Shown: positions 8,534 through 18,263, numbered from the stretch's first letter. The stretch is 64,000 nucleotides of DNA from Arminella tubonensis (GCF_003240585.1 NZ_PCDP01000033.1:1-64000); one strand, 5' to 3'. Made by a program: numbers and translations. The notes: generated by a model not told the origin, from the letters alone.

Positions 8534-10074
8534 AGGTCGATCACCGCTTCGCCCGAGGCGGCCATGATCTGCTCTTTCGTGGCATCAGATCCGAACTGCG
8601 CAGATATCCGGCCTTTGCGCATCACGACGATCCGGTGGGCGATGCTCAGGCATTCGGCGACCTCCGAGGTGGAAAACAGGACGGCGAGGCCCTGTGAGGC
8701 ACGCTCCGCAAGCAGGCGGAACACCTCCGCCTTGGCACCGATGTCGATGCCGCGGCTGGGCTCATCGAGAAGAATGACCCGGGGGCTGGTTGCCAGGATC
8801 TTGCCTATAACGACTTTCTGCTGATTTCCACCGGACAGAGAGCCAATGGCGGCATCGCCGCCGGAGGTTTTGATGCGCACGTTTTGGATCGACTGTTTGA
8901 TCAGTGCGCTTTCGCGTGAACGCGAGAGCAACATTCGCTTGATGAAGGTGCCGATGCTGGCGAGCGAAAGATTTGCGCCCACGGACATTGTCTGGACGAG
9001 CCCGTCGCGCTGGCGGTCCTCGGGAACCAGGGCAAGTCCACGCTCGATCCTCTCGGCGATGCTGAGCCGGGAGACCTCCTGACCCTCGAGAACGACCTTT
9101 CCGCCGGTCGGCTGCAGGCGGCCTGCGACGCATTCGAGCAGCTCGGTGCGTCCAGCCCCCATCAGGCCGTAGATGCAGACGATCTCTCCGGCCCGGATAT
9201 CGAGGGACAGGCGGTCGACGACCGAGTAGCCGGATCCAGACGCATCAGCGACGCTCAAGCCGCCGATCGACAGGGCGACCTCGCCGAATTCGTGACCGGT
9301 TGGTGGCGAGCCAAGGTCGAAGTTCTCGCCCACCATGTTGCGCACGATCCACTCGAGATCGATATCCTTCGCCTCGGCTGTTGCGGTAATCGACCCATCA
9401 CGCAGGACGACGGCAAAGTCCGTGATCTGCAGCGCCTCTTCGAGGTGGTGGGAAATATAGACAATCGAGACCCCGCGTGCGGTGAGGTCGCGGATTACCT
9501 TGAACAGCACCTCTACCTCGGTGGCGCTCAGCGCCGATGTCGGCTCGTCCATGATGAGGATACGCGAATCGACCGATAGCGCGCGTGCGATTTCGACGAT
9601 CTGCTGCTGCCCCAGACGCAGCTCCTCCACGCGGGTCAGCGGGTCGATGTCTTCATTGAGATCGGCCATCAGCTTGCGCGTTTGACGGGCTTCCTCGGCG
9701 AAGTCGATTCCTGTCGGCGTTTGAAGCTCGCGTCCCATGAAGATGTTGTCGCGGACGCTGAGGTTGGGTGCAAGGCTCAGTTCCTGGTGAATGATCGAGA
9801 TGCCGCGATCACGGGCATCGGTCGACGAATGGAAGATGACGCGCTCGCCATCAAGCTCGATATCGCCCGAACTCGGAGTGACGACACCAGATAGAATCTT
9901 CATGAGCGTGGATTTGCCCGCTCCATTCTCGCCGAACAGGGTCGTGACCTTGCCGCGGTGAATATCGAAGTTCACGCCCCTCAGCGCATGAATATTGCCA
10001 TAGGACTTTGCGATGTTGCGCGCCGCCAGCACGGTGTCGTCGCGCGATCGGTCAAGATTGGATACGGCGCTCAT
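8530..10074 (-). CDS. eryE: Erythritol ABC transporter, double ATPase (RbsA-like)
   Basis: A 514-residue sugar-importer ATPase with two nucleotide-binding domains. Domain 1 has Walker A GENGAGKST, signature LRLGQQQIVEIARAL and Walker B ILIMDEPTSAL. Domain 2 has the degenerate P-loop GLMGAGRTEL usual for this class, signature LSGGNQQKVVIGK and Walker B VILLDEPSRGIDIGAKAE. It overlaps the DUF2291 gene and the permease gene by 4 bp on each side. Confidence 0.9.
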   Translation of the reverse strand: MSAVSNLDRSRDDTVLAARNIAKSYGNIHALRGVNFDIHRGKVTTLFGENGAGKSTLMKILSGVVTPSSGDIELDGERVIFHSSTDARDRGISIIHQELSLAPNLSVRDNIFMGRELQTPTGIDFAEEARQTRKLMADLNEDIDPLTRVEELRLGQQQIVEIARALSVDSRILIMDEPTSALSATEVEVLFKVIRDLTARGVSIVYISHHLEEALQITDFAVVLRDGSITATAEAKDIDLEWIVRNMVGENFDLGSPPTGHEFGEVALSIGGLSVADASGSGYSVVDRLSLDIRAGEIVCIYGLMGAGRTELLECVAGRLQPTGGKVVLEGQEVSRLSIAERIERGLALVPEDRQRDGLVQTMSVGANLSLASIGTFIKRMLLSRSRESALIKQSIQNVRIKTSGGDAAIGSLSGGNQQKVVIGKILATSPRVILLDEPSRGIDIGAKAEVFRLLAERASQGLAVLFSTSEVAECLSIAHRIVVMRKGRISAQFGSDATKEQIMAASGEAVIDL

Positions 10075-10727
10075 TGGACATCCAGCTTCACGGGCGTAAC
10101 AAGCCAGCTGTTGGGATTGATCAGTTGGAATACGCCGACGACCGACAAGGTCTTTCCGGTGAGGTTGCCGTTGTCGATCTTCGACAGAACCTGGGCCTTC
10201 ATTTCCTTATTCAGGGCCGACCCGGCATTCTGATAGTCGATCTGGTTGGTGAACTGATCGAAAGTGATGGTGCCGGTCGAATCGCGTAAATCCGTCCCAT
10301 TGATCGCCGGTCCCGTTTGGACGCGGATCGACACGGTGCTCGGAACGCCGGGGACAGTCACGCTGTAAACCCCTGATTTTGCGGCACCGGCAACACCAGT
10401 GAATTTGACTGACATCTCCGGGCCGATGCCGCCGGGAACGCCATACTGCTTCGCCGCCGCATCCTTGTTTGCCGCGATCGCTGTAGCCAATTGATCGGCG
10501 CTGGCGGCGCGTGCTTCGACGGCTGCTTGTACCTTCGGAAACTGTGCTGCGCCGAATGCCTCGGACGAGAAGACGTCGGGCGGCGCATCAGCTTCGGAGC
10601 CGATCTTCACGACCTTCGTATCGATCGCCATCGCGGCGAGCAGGACCAGGACCGCGGCAGAAACAATCGTTACCCGAAGGCGGCGTTTGGGACGGATGTT
10701 CATCGTGGCACCAGCGGGATTACTCAT
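10071..10727 (-). CDS. DUF2291 family periplasmic/membrane-anchored protein
   Basis: A 218-residue protein with one hydrophobic segment near residues 18-36 (VTIVSAAVLVLLAAMAID) and a soluble remainder. It belongs to the DUF2291 family, small exported proteins that repeatedly accompany RbsA/RbsC/RbsB-type importers. It is the first gene of the importer operon, preceded by AAAGGTGG. An internal ATG at 10703 is an alternative start. Function is unknown; accessory subunit or assembly factor for the EryEFG importer is inferred from position only. Confidence 0.8.
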   Translation of the reverse strand: MSNPAGATMNIRPKRRLRVTIVSAAVLVLLAAMAIDTKVVKIGSEADAPPDVFSSEAFGAAQFPKVQAAVEARAASADQLATAIAANKDAAAKQYGVPGGIGPEMSVKFTGVAGAAKSGVYSVTVPGVPSTVSIRVQTGPAINGTDLRDSTGTITFDQFTNQIDYQNAGSALNKEMKAQVLSKIDNGNLTGKTLSVVGVFQLINPNSWLVTPVKLDVQ

Positions 10728-10739
10728 GGTGCGACCACC

Positions 10740-10752
10740 TTTGACTTAAAAA
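10740..10752 (+). repeat. 13-bp element TTTGACTTAAAAA, copy A
   Basis: Sits 13 bp upstream of the DUF2291 start codon, next to its ribosome-binding site. An exact copy in the opposite orientation is found at 11197-11209. Confidence 0.6.
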
Positions 10753-11013
10753 CGGAGGGACGAGAGAGGCACGCCACGATGATGGCGCGTCGAGATGGCT
10801 CCCCGCACGAATGCGGCCGGGCGAGCAACTGAGCCAAGCTTCCAGCTGTCGAAGTCGAGCAGCATCAATTTTGCACATTGGTCGCCCCTCCTCCAAGTGG
10901 CCGGTTGTCTGGGGCAATGCCTGAACGGCATCGCCTCGATGGATATTGCCTACAAGTGATCTCCTCGCCTCAAATGTAGTAGCTGTGGTATATTTATGTT
11001 ATCAGCCACATTC

Positions 11014-11042
11014 AATATGTGATATAGAAGATGTCTTGTCAA
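11014..11042 (-). promoter_or_regulatory. Predicted promoter of the erythritol importer operon
   Basis: On the minus strand TTGACA (11037-11042) and CATATT (11014-11019) are 17 bp apart. The -10 is embedded in the inverted repeat CACAT-N5-ATGTG (11007-11021), which could be an operator. The implied leader to the DUF2291 gene is about 280 nt. Confidence 0.5.
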
Positions 11043-11196
11043 TCGGCGCGACGAGGCCGCTATGACAGAGATTGACAAATTCCGGTAGAAATATGGAGGG
11101 CCTTGGACACTGCTGCGGCTCTGGGAATGACGGCAGCGTTGACCCATCCCCGGTACGGACGGCAAGTGATGGTCGTGGAAGTTGCAAAATTGGCGC

Positions 11197-11209
11197 TTTT
11201 TAAGTCAAA
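11197..11209 (-). repeat. 13-bp element TTTGACTTAAAAA, copy B (inverted)
   Basis: Exact inverted copy of the element at 10740-10752. Here it is framed by TTGGC (11190-11194) and GCCAA (11213-11217), making a larger interrupted palindrome about 230 bp upstream of the eryD start; a candidate regulator-binding site. Confidence 0.55.
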
Positions 11210-11440
11210 AATTGCCAAATCGTAGGGATCTAGGCGAGAATGTCCGATCGAGCGCGAGCCTGGCGCTGACGACGAGCGGGGTTGTGGTCTCCCGGTTGGA
11301 GCCTCGACCAATGCCCACTGGAACGTCATCTCATGTCACGCAACAAAGAGTGATATTGTTGACATATGTTATGAAACTGTGCAAAAAAATACACCAACTA
11401 ATAATAATTTCACCAGCCGCAATCGACTTTGGGAGGCGAG

Positions 11441-12418
11441 ATGGCGCGATTTTCCGAGAAACGCGACAGTGAAGACAGCCTCGCAGTGCGCGCGGCCTGG
11501 CTTCACTATGCTGCGGGAATGACGCAGGCCGAGGTTGCGAGCCGGCTGGGGGTCACGAGTGTCAAGGCGCACCGGCTGATCGCGCGCGCCAACCAGAATG
11601 GCGCTGTGAAGGTCACGATCGACGGCGAGGTGGCCGAGTGCGCAATGCTCGAGAGGGCGTTGGAGGTTCGTTACGGGCTTGAATATTCGGAAGTGGTACC
11701 GGATCTGCATGAGCAGGGTTTGCCGCTGAAGGCACTGGGCATGGCGGGCGCGGGATTCCTGCAGCGCGAGATCGAGAGTTTTCATGGAGGCGTTATCGGG
11801 ATTGGTCACGGCCGCACCCTGGCTGCGGCGGTGACGGAGATGGCCCGCATGGATGCCGGGCGGGTACGGTTTGTATCTTTGTTGGGAGGAGTGACGCGGA
11901 ACTACGCGGCCAATCCGCACGATGTGATGCACCGCCTGACCGAGAAAACCGGGGCGGCGGCGTTTGTCATGCCGGTTCCGTTCTTCGCCAATACGGTCGA
12001 AGATCGGGAGGTGCTGTTGGCGCAGCGCGGCGTGCGCGAGATTTTCGAGCTGGCGGCAAGGGCTGATCTGATGTTCGTCGGCGTTGGCACGGCAGCGCTG
12101 GATGCCCAGCTTGTCGCATCGCAGATGATTGAGGCGGCCGAAATTCGCGACGTGCGTGAACTGGGCGGCGTCGGAGAGATGCTAGGTCATTTCTTTGATC
12201 GCGTGGGCAAGCCGATCGAAACGTCGCTGTCGGCACGCACATTGTCGCCTGGTCTCGACGCGATGCGGGGAAGAAGGATTGTCGCCATCGCGGGCGGACA
12301 TGAAAAGATCGGCGCGATCAGGGCTGTGTTGAAGAGTGGCTTTCTGCGCGGGCTGATCACCGATGAGCGCACAGCGCAAGCCCTCGCGAATGAGGATCCG
12401 GCATGGGTGCGCGGATGA
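11441..12418 (+). CDS. eryD: Erythritol operon regulator EryD (SorC/DeoR sugar-binding family)
   Basis: A 325-residue SorC-family regulator. The N-terminal HTH is MTQAEVASRLGVTSVKAHRLI and the rest is the phosphosugar-binding domain typical of the family (GVIGIGHGRTLAAAV, FVSLLGGVTRNYAANPHDV, ADLMFVGVGTAALDAQ, IVAIAGGHEKIGAIRAVL). I choose ATG 11441 because GGGAGG is directly upstream. EryD represses the ery operon in Brucella and rhizobia and is relieved by erythritol. Here it is the first gene of the catabolic operon, unlike eryABCD order, and diverges from the importer. Confidence 0.9.
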   Translation: MARFSEKRDSEDSLAVRAAWLHYAAGMTQAEVASRLGVTSVKAHRLIARANQNGAVKVTIDGEVAECAMLERALEVRYGLEYSEVVPDLHEQGLPLKALGMAGAGFLQREIESFHGGVIGIGHGRTLAAAVTEMARMDAGRVRFVSLLGGVTRNYAANPHDVMHRLTEKTGAAAFVMPVPFFANTVEDREVLLAQRGVREIFELAARADLMFVGVGTAALDAQLVASQMIEAAEIRDVRELGGVGEMLGHFFDRVGKPIETSLSARTLSPGLDAMRGRRIVAIAGGHEKIGAIRAVLKSGFLRGLITDERTAQALANEDPAWVRG

Positions 12419-12529
12419 AGTGGAAATCTTGGTGGACGATATGAATGCGGGGGCCAACGGACATGCCGCCGGGGTGGCATGCCAGCAGTTCATCTGCCAA
12501 TGGAGTTGGAGCGATGGAGAATAGAGCTG

Positions 12530-14098
12530 ATGCATGATGCCGGACAGGACATCCTGATCGGCATCGATGCCGGAACCTCCCTCATCAAGGCGGTAGCCTT
12601 CGATCTGGCGGGGCGGCAGATTGCCGCGGCGTCAGTGCCGAACCGCTATGTGACACAGGCAGATGGAGCCGCGTTCCAATCGCTAAGCCAGACCTGGGTG
12701 GACTGTGCCCGGACGTTGCGGGATCTGGGCACCAAGGTCGAGGGGCTTGCGCGCCGCACGGCGGCGGTGGCGGTGACGGGGCAGGGCGACGGTACATGGC
12801 TTGTGGGCGCGCGCAATGCGCCGGTCACCGACGGTTGGCTATGGCTGGACGCGCGGGCCGCCGAAACGGTGCGGCGGTTGCGGGCCTCGCCTTCAGAACG
12901 CGCTCGGTTCGAGGCGACCGGGACCGGGCTTACTGCTTGCCAACAGGGAACGCAGATCGCGCATATGGCAGCGGCAGCGCCCGAAATGCTCGACCAAGCC
13001 GAAGTCGCGCTGCACTGCAAGGACTGGCTTTACCTCAATCTCACCGGGGTTCGCGCGACTGATCCGTCGGAGGCGAGCTTTACCTTTGGCAACTTCCGCA
13101 CCCGCCAATATGACGAGACGGTCATCGACGCCCTGGGCCTGACGGCGCAGCGCGGATTGCTGCCGCAGATCCTCGACGGTACGCAGGTCACGCATTCGCT
13201 CTCGCCGGACGCGGCAACGGCGACAGGCCTGCTTGCGGGAACGCCGGTCAGCCTTGGCTATGTCGATTTTGTCTGCACGGCGCTCGGAGCCGGTATCCAT
13301 ACCGGCGGGGCACCGGCCGCCTGCTCGATCATCGGCTCCACGGGCATGCATATGCGTGCGAGCGACATTGCGGGCGTCCACCTGAACCAGGAGGGCACGG
13401 GCTATGTGATTGCACTGCCTATCCCCGGCATGGTCGCGCAGGTGCAGTCGAACATGGCGGCAACGCTGAATATCGACTGGGCGCTGCGATTGGCCGGTGA
13501 TTTGATGGAAGAGATGGGCCACGAGGCGACGCATGCCGAGCTGGTGGCGCGGATAGAGGGTTGGCTTGCGGTCAGCAGTCCCGGCACCCTGATCTATCAC
13601 CCCTATATCTCGGAAGCGGGAGAGCGGGGACCGTTCGTCAACGCCAATGCGCGTGCCGGTTTTGTCGGGTTGACCAGCGGGCACCGTTTCCCCGATCTAC
13701 TACGTGCTGTGGTCGAGGGGCTCGGGATGGCCACGCGCGATTGCTATGCGGCGATGGGTGATATGCCATTGGAGTTGCGACTGACCGGTGGAGCGGCACG
13801 GTCGCAGGCGCTTCGCGAAATTGTTGCAGCTGCAGTTGGCTCGCCTGTCCGGATTTCCGCACGAGAAGAGGCGGGCGCCGCGGGTGCGGCAATGATGGCT
13901 GCGGTCGCAATCGGGGTCTATCCGGAGATGGAAGCCTGCATTGCAAAATGGGTCACGCCGTTGCTTGGGCCGGTCGAAGCGCCGGATGCAGCGCTGGTGC
14001 AGACCTATGATCGCACGTTCCCGGCCTATTGCAGTGCGCGGCGCGCGCTGGAACCGGTTTGGGACCTGTTGGCGCTTTCGCAGGGGCGAACCGAATGA
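12530..14098 (+). CDS. eryA: Erythritol kinase EryA (FGGY family)
   Basis: A 522-residue FGGY kinase expected to phosphorylate erythritol to L-erythritol-4-phosphate. The N-terminal phosphate-binding strand ILIGIDAGTSLIKAVAFDL lies close to the start at ATG 12530. The C-terminal ATP block LRLTGGAARSQALREIVA and AGAAGAAMMAAVAIGV helix are present. Upstream in-frame ATGs at 12479 and 12500 would add up to 17 residues with no family similarity that I can see. It follows eryD by about 110 bp and precedes eryB. The assignment rests on family plus full ery gene context. Confidence 0.9.
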   Translation: MHDAGQDILIGIDAGTSLIKAVAFDLAGRQIAAASVPNRYVTQADGAAFQSLSQTWVDCARTLRDLGTKVEGLARRTAAVAVTGQGDGTWLVGARNAPVTDGWLWLDARAAETVRRLRASPSERARFEATGTGLTACQQGTQIAHMAAAAPEMLDQAEVALHCKDWLYLNLTGVRATDPSEASFTFGNFRTRQYDETVIDALGLTAQRGLLPQILDGTQVTHSLSPDAATATGLLAGTPVSLGYVDFVCTALGAGIHTGGAPAACSIIGSTGMHMRASDIAGVHLNQEGTGYVIALPIPGMVAQVQSNMAATLNIDWALRLAGDLMEEMGHEATHAELVARIEGWLAVSSPGTLIYHPYISEAGERGPFVNANARAGFVGLTSGHRFPDLLRAVVEGLGMATRDCYAAMGDMPLELRLTGGAARSQALREIVAAAVGSPVRISAREEAGAAGAAMMAAVAIGVYPEMEACIAKWVTPLLGPVEAPDAALVQTYDRTFPAYCSARRALEPVWDLLALSQGRTE

Positions 14099-14177
14099 AC
14101 GGGGATATGAATATGATCGACAATTGCTTCCAAAAGCCCCGCAAACACGCAGAGGCTTGCCTCGGAGGAGAGTGGAG

Positions 14178-15689
14178 ATGAACGATACGCAAACGGTAGA
14201 TCTGTTCATCATCGGCGGCGGCATCAACGGTGCGGGCATCGCGCGCGATGCCGCGGGCCGAGGTCTGTCGGTCATCCTGTGCGAGAAGGATGATCTGGCG
14301 CAGGGCACCTCGTCCCGCTCGGGCAAGCTGGTGCACGGCGGGCTACGCTATCTCGAATATTACGAATTCAGGCTTGTGCGCGAGGCGTTGATCGAGCGCG
14401 AGGTGCTGCTGAATTCGGCAAGCCACATCATCTGGCCGATGCGTTTCGTGCTGCCGCACAGTCCTGATGATCGGCCGGCGTGGCTGGTCAGGCTCGGACT
14501 GTTTCTCTATGACCATCTCGGCGGGCGCAAGACGCTGCCTCCGACGCGCATGCTGGATCTGCAGCGCGACCCGGAAGGCGCACCGATCAAGGATCAGTAC
14601 ACCAGAGGGTTCGAGTACTCCGACTGTTGGGTTGACGACGCGCGGCTCGTGGTGCTGAACGCGATGGACGCGGCTGAACGGGGGGCGGAAATCCTGACGC
14701 GGACGGCCTGTACCTCGGCGCGGCGCGAGGGCGCGCTGTGGCGGGTCGAGATGACAGATGCGCGCAATGGCACCAAGCGGGTCGTCATGGCGCGTGCGCT
14801 GGTCAATGCGGGCGGGCCCTGGGTCAATGACATTATCGGGCGGGTGGCTGGCACCAATTCCACTCGGAATGTCCGTCTGGTGAAGGGCAGCCACATCATC
14901 ACACCGAAGTTCTGGGACGGACCGCAGGCCTATCTGGTGCAGAACCACGACAAGCGGGTGATCTTCATCAACCCCTACGAGGGCGATAAGGCGCTGATCG
15001 GAACGACCGATATTCCTTATGAGGGGGCGCCGGAGGCGGTGTCGATCGACGAGAGCGAGATCGAATATCTGTTGGCGGCGGTCAATCGCTATTTCAAGCA
15101 GACATTGCGGCGCCAGGATGTGATCCAGACCTTCTCGGGGGTGCGGCCGCTCTACGACGACGGCAAAGGCAATCCCTCGGCCGTGACGCGGGACTATGTC
15201 TTCGACCTCGACGTTGCAGGCGGCGCGCCGCTGCTCAACGTTTTCGGCGGAAAAATCACCACCTTCCGCAAGCTGGCCGAGCATGCGATGCAGCGGTTCC
15301 GGGCGACGTTCCCGAAGATGGGCCTGGATTGGACCGCCAAAGGCATTTTGCCCGGCGGCGAGATCGAGGGGGCTGACGTGCCGCGTTTCCTCCACACGTT
15401 GCAGCGCGAGTATCCGTGGCTGCCGCGCGCTCTGGCGGGACACTATGCCCGTGTCTATGGCGCGCGGACGGCGAAAGTGATCGGCGGTGCCGCATCGCTT
15501 TCGGGCTTGGGGCAGTGTTTTGGCCCGAATTTCTACGAGGCCGAGGTGCGGTATCTGATGACACAGGAATGGGCGGAGACAGCAGAGGACATTTTGACCC
15601 GCCGCACCAAGCATGGGCTGCACATAAGTGCCGAGGAGAAGGCCACCTTTGATGTGTGGCTCAACGGGCAGATGGCGCGTTCCGCCTGA
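14178..15689 (+). CDS. eryB: L-erythritol-4-phosphate dehydrogenase EryB
   Basis: A 503-residue GlpD-family flavoprotein that oxidises L-erythritol-4-phosphate to L-3-tetrulose-4-phosphate. Residues 7-25 hold the FAD motif LFIIGGGINGAGIARDAAG, followed by GTSSRSGKLVHGGLRYLEYYE and, later, LVNAGGPWVNDI and LLNVFGGKITTFRKL. The start is set by a GGAGGAGAGTGGAG ribosome-binding region; a longer frame beginning inside eryA lacks similarity. It is shorter than the GlpD-like protein at 1020-2732 and clearly a different enzyme. Confidence 0.92.
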   Translation: MNDTQTVDLFIIGGGINGAGIARDAAGRGLSVILCEKDDLAQGTSSRSGKLVHGGLRYLEYYEFRLVREALIEREVLLNSASHIIWPMRFVLPHSPDDRPAWLVRLGLFLYDHLGGRKTLPPTRMLDLQRDPEGAPIKDQYTRGFEYSDCWVDDARLVVLNAMDAAERGAEILTRTACTSARREGALWRVEMTDARNGTKRVVMARALVNAGGPWVNDIIGRVAGTNSTRNVRLVKGSHIITPKFWDGPQAYLVQNHDKRVIFINPYEGDKALIGTTDIPYEGAPEAVSIDESEIEYLLAAVNRYFKQTLRRQDVIQTFSGVRPLYDDGKGNPSAVTRDYVFDLDVAGGAPLLNVFGGKITTFRKLAEHAMQRFRATFPKMGLDWTAKGILPGGEIEGADVPRFLHTLQREYPWLPRALAGHYARVYGARTAKVIGGAASLSGLGQCFGPNFYEAEVRYLMTQEWAETAEDILTRRTKHGLHISAEEKATFDVWLNGQMARSA

Positions 15690-15752
15690 GCGGCATTGGG
15701 GGAAGTGCTCGATTTCACCCCGGCGCGTTTCGATTTTCAACAGGAGGTCCCG

Positions 15753-16685
15753 ATGGGGCTCACGCTATCGCTCAACACCAATCCGCTGGTCAACCGCTTC
15801 GCCGAGCCGGGCGACCTGATAGACGCCATCGCGCACAGCGTGAAGATCCGTGATGTCCAGCTGACGCATGAGTTCATCAACCCTTCGTGGCCAGGCGCGG
15901 TCACCCGGCGGCTGACGCGCGAAATGAGCGCGGCGATGGCACGCACGGGAGTGCGCGTGACCTCCGGCATGACCGGCCCCTATGGGCGGCTCAACCATTT
16001 CGGGCACCCCGACGCAGATGTCCGGCGCTACTATGTCGACTGGTTCAAGACCTTTGCCAATATCACCGCCGATCTGGGCGGCAGTTCGGTCGGCACGCAG
16101 TTCGCGATCTTCACCTATCGCGATTTCGACGATCCCGCGCGCCGCGAGGCGCTGATCCGGATCGCTATCGATTGCTGGGCCGAAGTCGCGGAGCACGCCA
16201 AGGCGGCAGGCCTGAGCTCTGTATTCTGGGAGCCGATGTCGGTGGGTCGGGAATTCGGCGAGACAATTGCCGCCTGTATGGCGCTTCAGGACCGGCTGAC
16301 GGCCGCGAACATGGCGGTGCCGATGTGGATGATGGCGGACATCGACCATGGTGACGTCACCAGCCCCAACCTCGACGACTTCGACCCCTATGCCTGGGCG
16401 AAGGCGGTGCCCCGTGTTTCGCCGATCATTCACATCAAGCAGTCGTTGATGGACAAGGGCGGTCATCGCCCCTTCACCGCCGAATACAACGCCAAGGGGC
16501 GCATCCAGCCCAAGCCGCTGCTTGCCGCCTTCCACGAAGGTGGCGCGCGTGAAAACGAAATCTGCCTTGAACTATCCTTCAAGGAACGCGAGCCGAACGA
16601 CCGGCAGGTGATCGGCCAGATCGCCGAGTCGGTGGCCTTCTGGGCCCCTCATATCGACACCGGCATCGCCGACCTCAATCTTTGA
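15753..16685 (+). CDS. eryC: L-3-tetrulose-4-phosphate racemase EryC (xylose-isomerase superfamily)
   Basis: A 310-residue TIM-barrel protein. In Brucella, EryC was shown to be a tetrulose-4-phosphate racemase, not the dehydrogenase formerly assumed. Conserved acidic/histidine positions typical of the fold's metal site occur in VFWEPMSVGREFGE, MMADIDHGDV and IIHIKQSLMDKGGH. ATG 15753 has a perfect AGGAGG upstream. It sits between eryB and eryH. Confidence 0.88.
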   Translation: MGLTLSLNTNPLVNRFAEPGDLIDAIAHSVKIRDVQLTHEFINPSWPGAVTRRLTREMSAAMARTGVRVTSGMTGPYGRLNHFGHPDADVRRYYVDWFKTFANITADLGGSSVGTQFAIFTYRDFDDPARREALIRIAIDCWAEVAEHAKAAGLSSVFWEPMSVGREFGETIAACMALQDRLTAANMAVPMWMMADIDHGDVTSPNLDDFDPYAWAKAVPRVSPIIHIKQSLMDKGGHRPFTAEYNAKGRIQPKPLLAAFHEGGARENEICLELSFKEREPNDRQVIGQIAESVAFWAPHIDTGIADLNL

Positions 16686-16707
16686 CCTGCTCAACAGGAA
16701 TAGACAC

Positions 16708-17475
16708 ATGACTGATATGCCTTTCTGGATCGGTACCAGCTGGAAGATGAACAAGACGCTGGCCGAGGCGCGCGTCTTTGCGGACGGCCTCCTCGCGGCT
16801 GAGGCAGACGCCGATCCGCGCTTCCAGCGCTTTGTGATCCCGCCATTCACCGCGATCCGCGAGGTAAAGGCGATGCTTGCCGGCTGTTCGGTCAAGGTGG
16901 GCGCGCAGAACATGCACTGGGCCGATCGCGGGGCGTGGACTGGCGAAATCTCGCCGCTCATGCTGGTCGATTGCGGGATGGATATGGTCGAGCTCGGCCA
17001 TTCCGAGCGGCGCGAATATTTTGGCGAAACGGATGCGACCGTAGGACTGAAGGTCGAGGCGGCCGTGCGCCATGGGCTGATACCGCTGATCTGCATCGGC
17101 GAGACGTTGGCGGACCGCCAAAGCGGACGTGCGGATGATGTCTTGGCCGACGAGGTGCGCGGTGCGTTGCAGGCGTTGTCGCCGGCGCAACGGGCAGCAC
17201 CGATACTGCTGGCCTATGAGCCGGTCTGGGCGATCGGGGAGCACGGCATTCCGGCGACCGCGGAATATGCCGACGCGCGGCAACAACGGATCATCGCGGT
17301 GGCCGAAGAGGTTCTGGGCCGACGGATACCGTGCCTTTACGGTGGCTCGGTCAATCCGGGAAATTGTGCCGAGCTCGCCGCATGCCCACATATCAACGGA
17401 CTCTTCATCGGACGATCCGCCTGGGACGTCGGGGGCTACCTCGACATCATCGCGCGGGTCGCCGCTATCATCTGA
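16708..17475 (+). CDS. eryH: D-3-tetrulose-4-phosphate isomerase EryH (TIM homologue)
   Basis: A 255-residue triosephosphate-isomerase relative (TpiA2 in older work). The catalytic Lys13, His98 ([13 protein letters not shown]) and Glu171 ([10 protein letters not shown]), plus the phosphate loop GGSVNPGN, are intact. The canonical Asn of the NWKMN motif is Ser11 here (TSWKMN), consistent with a changed substrate. In the Brucella pathway EryH converts D-3-tetrulose-4-phosphate to D-erythrulose/erythrose-type phosphate for EryI. It follows eryC by about 20 bp. Confidence 0.88.
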   Translation: MTDMPFWIGTSWKMNKTLAEARVFADGLLAAEADADPRFQRFVIPPFTAIREVKAMLAGCSVKVGAQNMHWADRGAWTGEISPLMLVDCGMDMVELGHSERREYFGETDATVGLKVEAAVRHGLIPLICIGETLADRQSGRADDVLADEVRGALQALSPAQRAAPILLAYEPVWAIGEHGIPATAEYADARQQRIIAVAEEVLGRRIPCLYGGSVNPGNCAELAACPHINGLFIGRSAWDVGGYLDIIARVAAII

Positions 17476-17519
17476 TCCAGGGATCACAACCCATCACATT
17501 GCAAAAAAGGAGAAAGACT

Positions 17520-17972
17520 ATGAAACTTGCAATCGCCGGCGACAGTGCCGGGTCTGGCCTCGCCCATGTGCTCGCCGAGTATCTGAAAGACCGGCACGAT
17601 GTTGCCGAAGTCTCCAAGCCTGCCGAGGGCTCTGAGGAATTTTATGCAAACCTTTCGGACCGTGTAGCCTCCCGTGTGTTGAGCGGTGAGTATGATCGAG
17701 CAATTCTGATCTGCGGCACCGGCATCGGTGTCAGCATCTCGGCCAACAAGGTTCCTGGCATCCGGGCGGCGCTGTGCCACGACACCTATTCCGCCGAGCG
17801 GGCCGCATTGTCGAACAACGCGCAGATCATCACCATGGGGGCCCGCGTGATCGGGACAGAGGTGGCGAAATCGATCGCTGACGCGTTCCTGGCGCAGACC
17901 TTCGACGAAAAGGGCCGCAGCGCGTCGAACGTCGCGGCGATCAACGAGGTTGATGCGAAATATCATCGTTGA
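17520..17972 (+). CDS. eryI: D-erythrose-4-phosphate isomerase EryI (RpiB homologue)
   Basis: A 150-residue RpiB/LacA-family sugar-phosphate isomerase. The catalytic Cys65 lies in [16 protein letters not shown] and the following block [15 protein letters not shown] carries the conserved His and Arg. ATG 17520 is preceded by AAGGAGAAAG. It completes the route to D-erythrose-4-phosphate, which feeds the pentose phosphate pathway. It is the last gene of the eryDABCHI operon; no clear terminator follows, only an 8-bp inverted repeat at 17986-18033. Confidence 0.9.
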   Translation: MKLAIAGDSAGSGLAHVLAEYLKDRHDVAEVSKPAEGSEEFYANLSDRVASRVLSGEYDRAILICGTGIGVSISANKVPGIRAALCHDTYSAERAALSNNAQIITMGARVIGTEVAKSIADAFLAQTFDEKGRSASNVAAINEVDAKYHR

Positions 17973-18263
17973 AGTCGATGGCTGGACGGCTCCGAACTGC
18001 TGGCTTCGAAGATCGGCTGGCGAAAGGAGCCGTTCAAGAGGCGCTTGTCGTCAAACAAACATTCCAAAAGTGGGATAAAATGCGTATCGGCCGCCAGCAT
18101 TGGCATGGTGCGGGTCGGGGAGCGGAAATATAGGAAATCCCGTGTCGAAAGTGGAAACGTCACGCGGCCATTGATTTTTCGGGCAGTCGGACTAGACGTT
18201 TTCAGCGAATGGTCTGCGTCCACTGGACCGGATGCTGAAGCACGGGAACGAATACGACCGCAC

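Larger units (their letters stand above)
10728..11440. promoter_or_regulatory. Divergent regulatory region between importer and eryD-eryABC
   Basis: This 713-bp non-coding stretch separates the two erythritol operons. It is AT-rich, especially 10970-11060 and 11180-11420. It holds a promoter candidate for the importer, a 13-bp sequence present twice in inverted orientation, a TTGACA hexamer at 11359-11364 that may be the -35 of eryD, and a short inverted repeat (CACAT at 11007-11011, ATGTG at 11017-11021). EryD is the likely regulator of both sides. The reading frames inside it look spurious. Confidence 0.6.

Noticed and set aside
14343..15740. Minus-strand frame of 465 codons
   Set aside because: Antisense shadow of eryB; no domain features.
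17986..18033. Terminator after eryI
   Set aside because: The inverted repeat (ACGGCTCC/GGAGCCGT) has a 32-nt loop and no T-run; too weak to annotate as a terminator.
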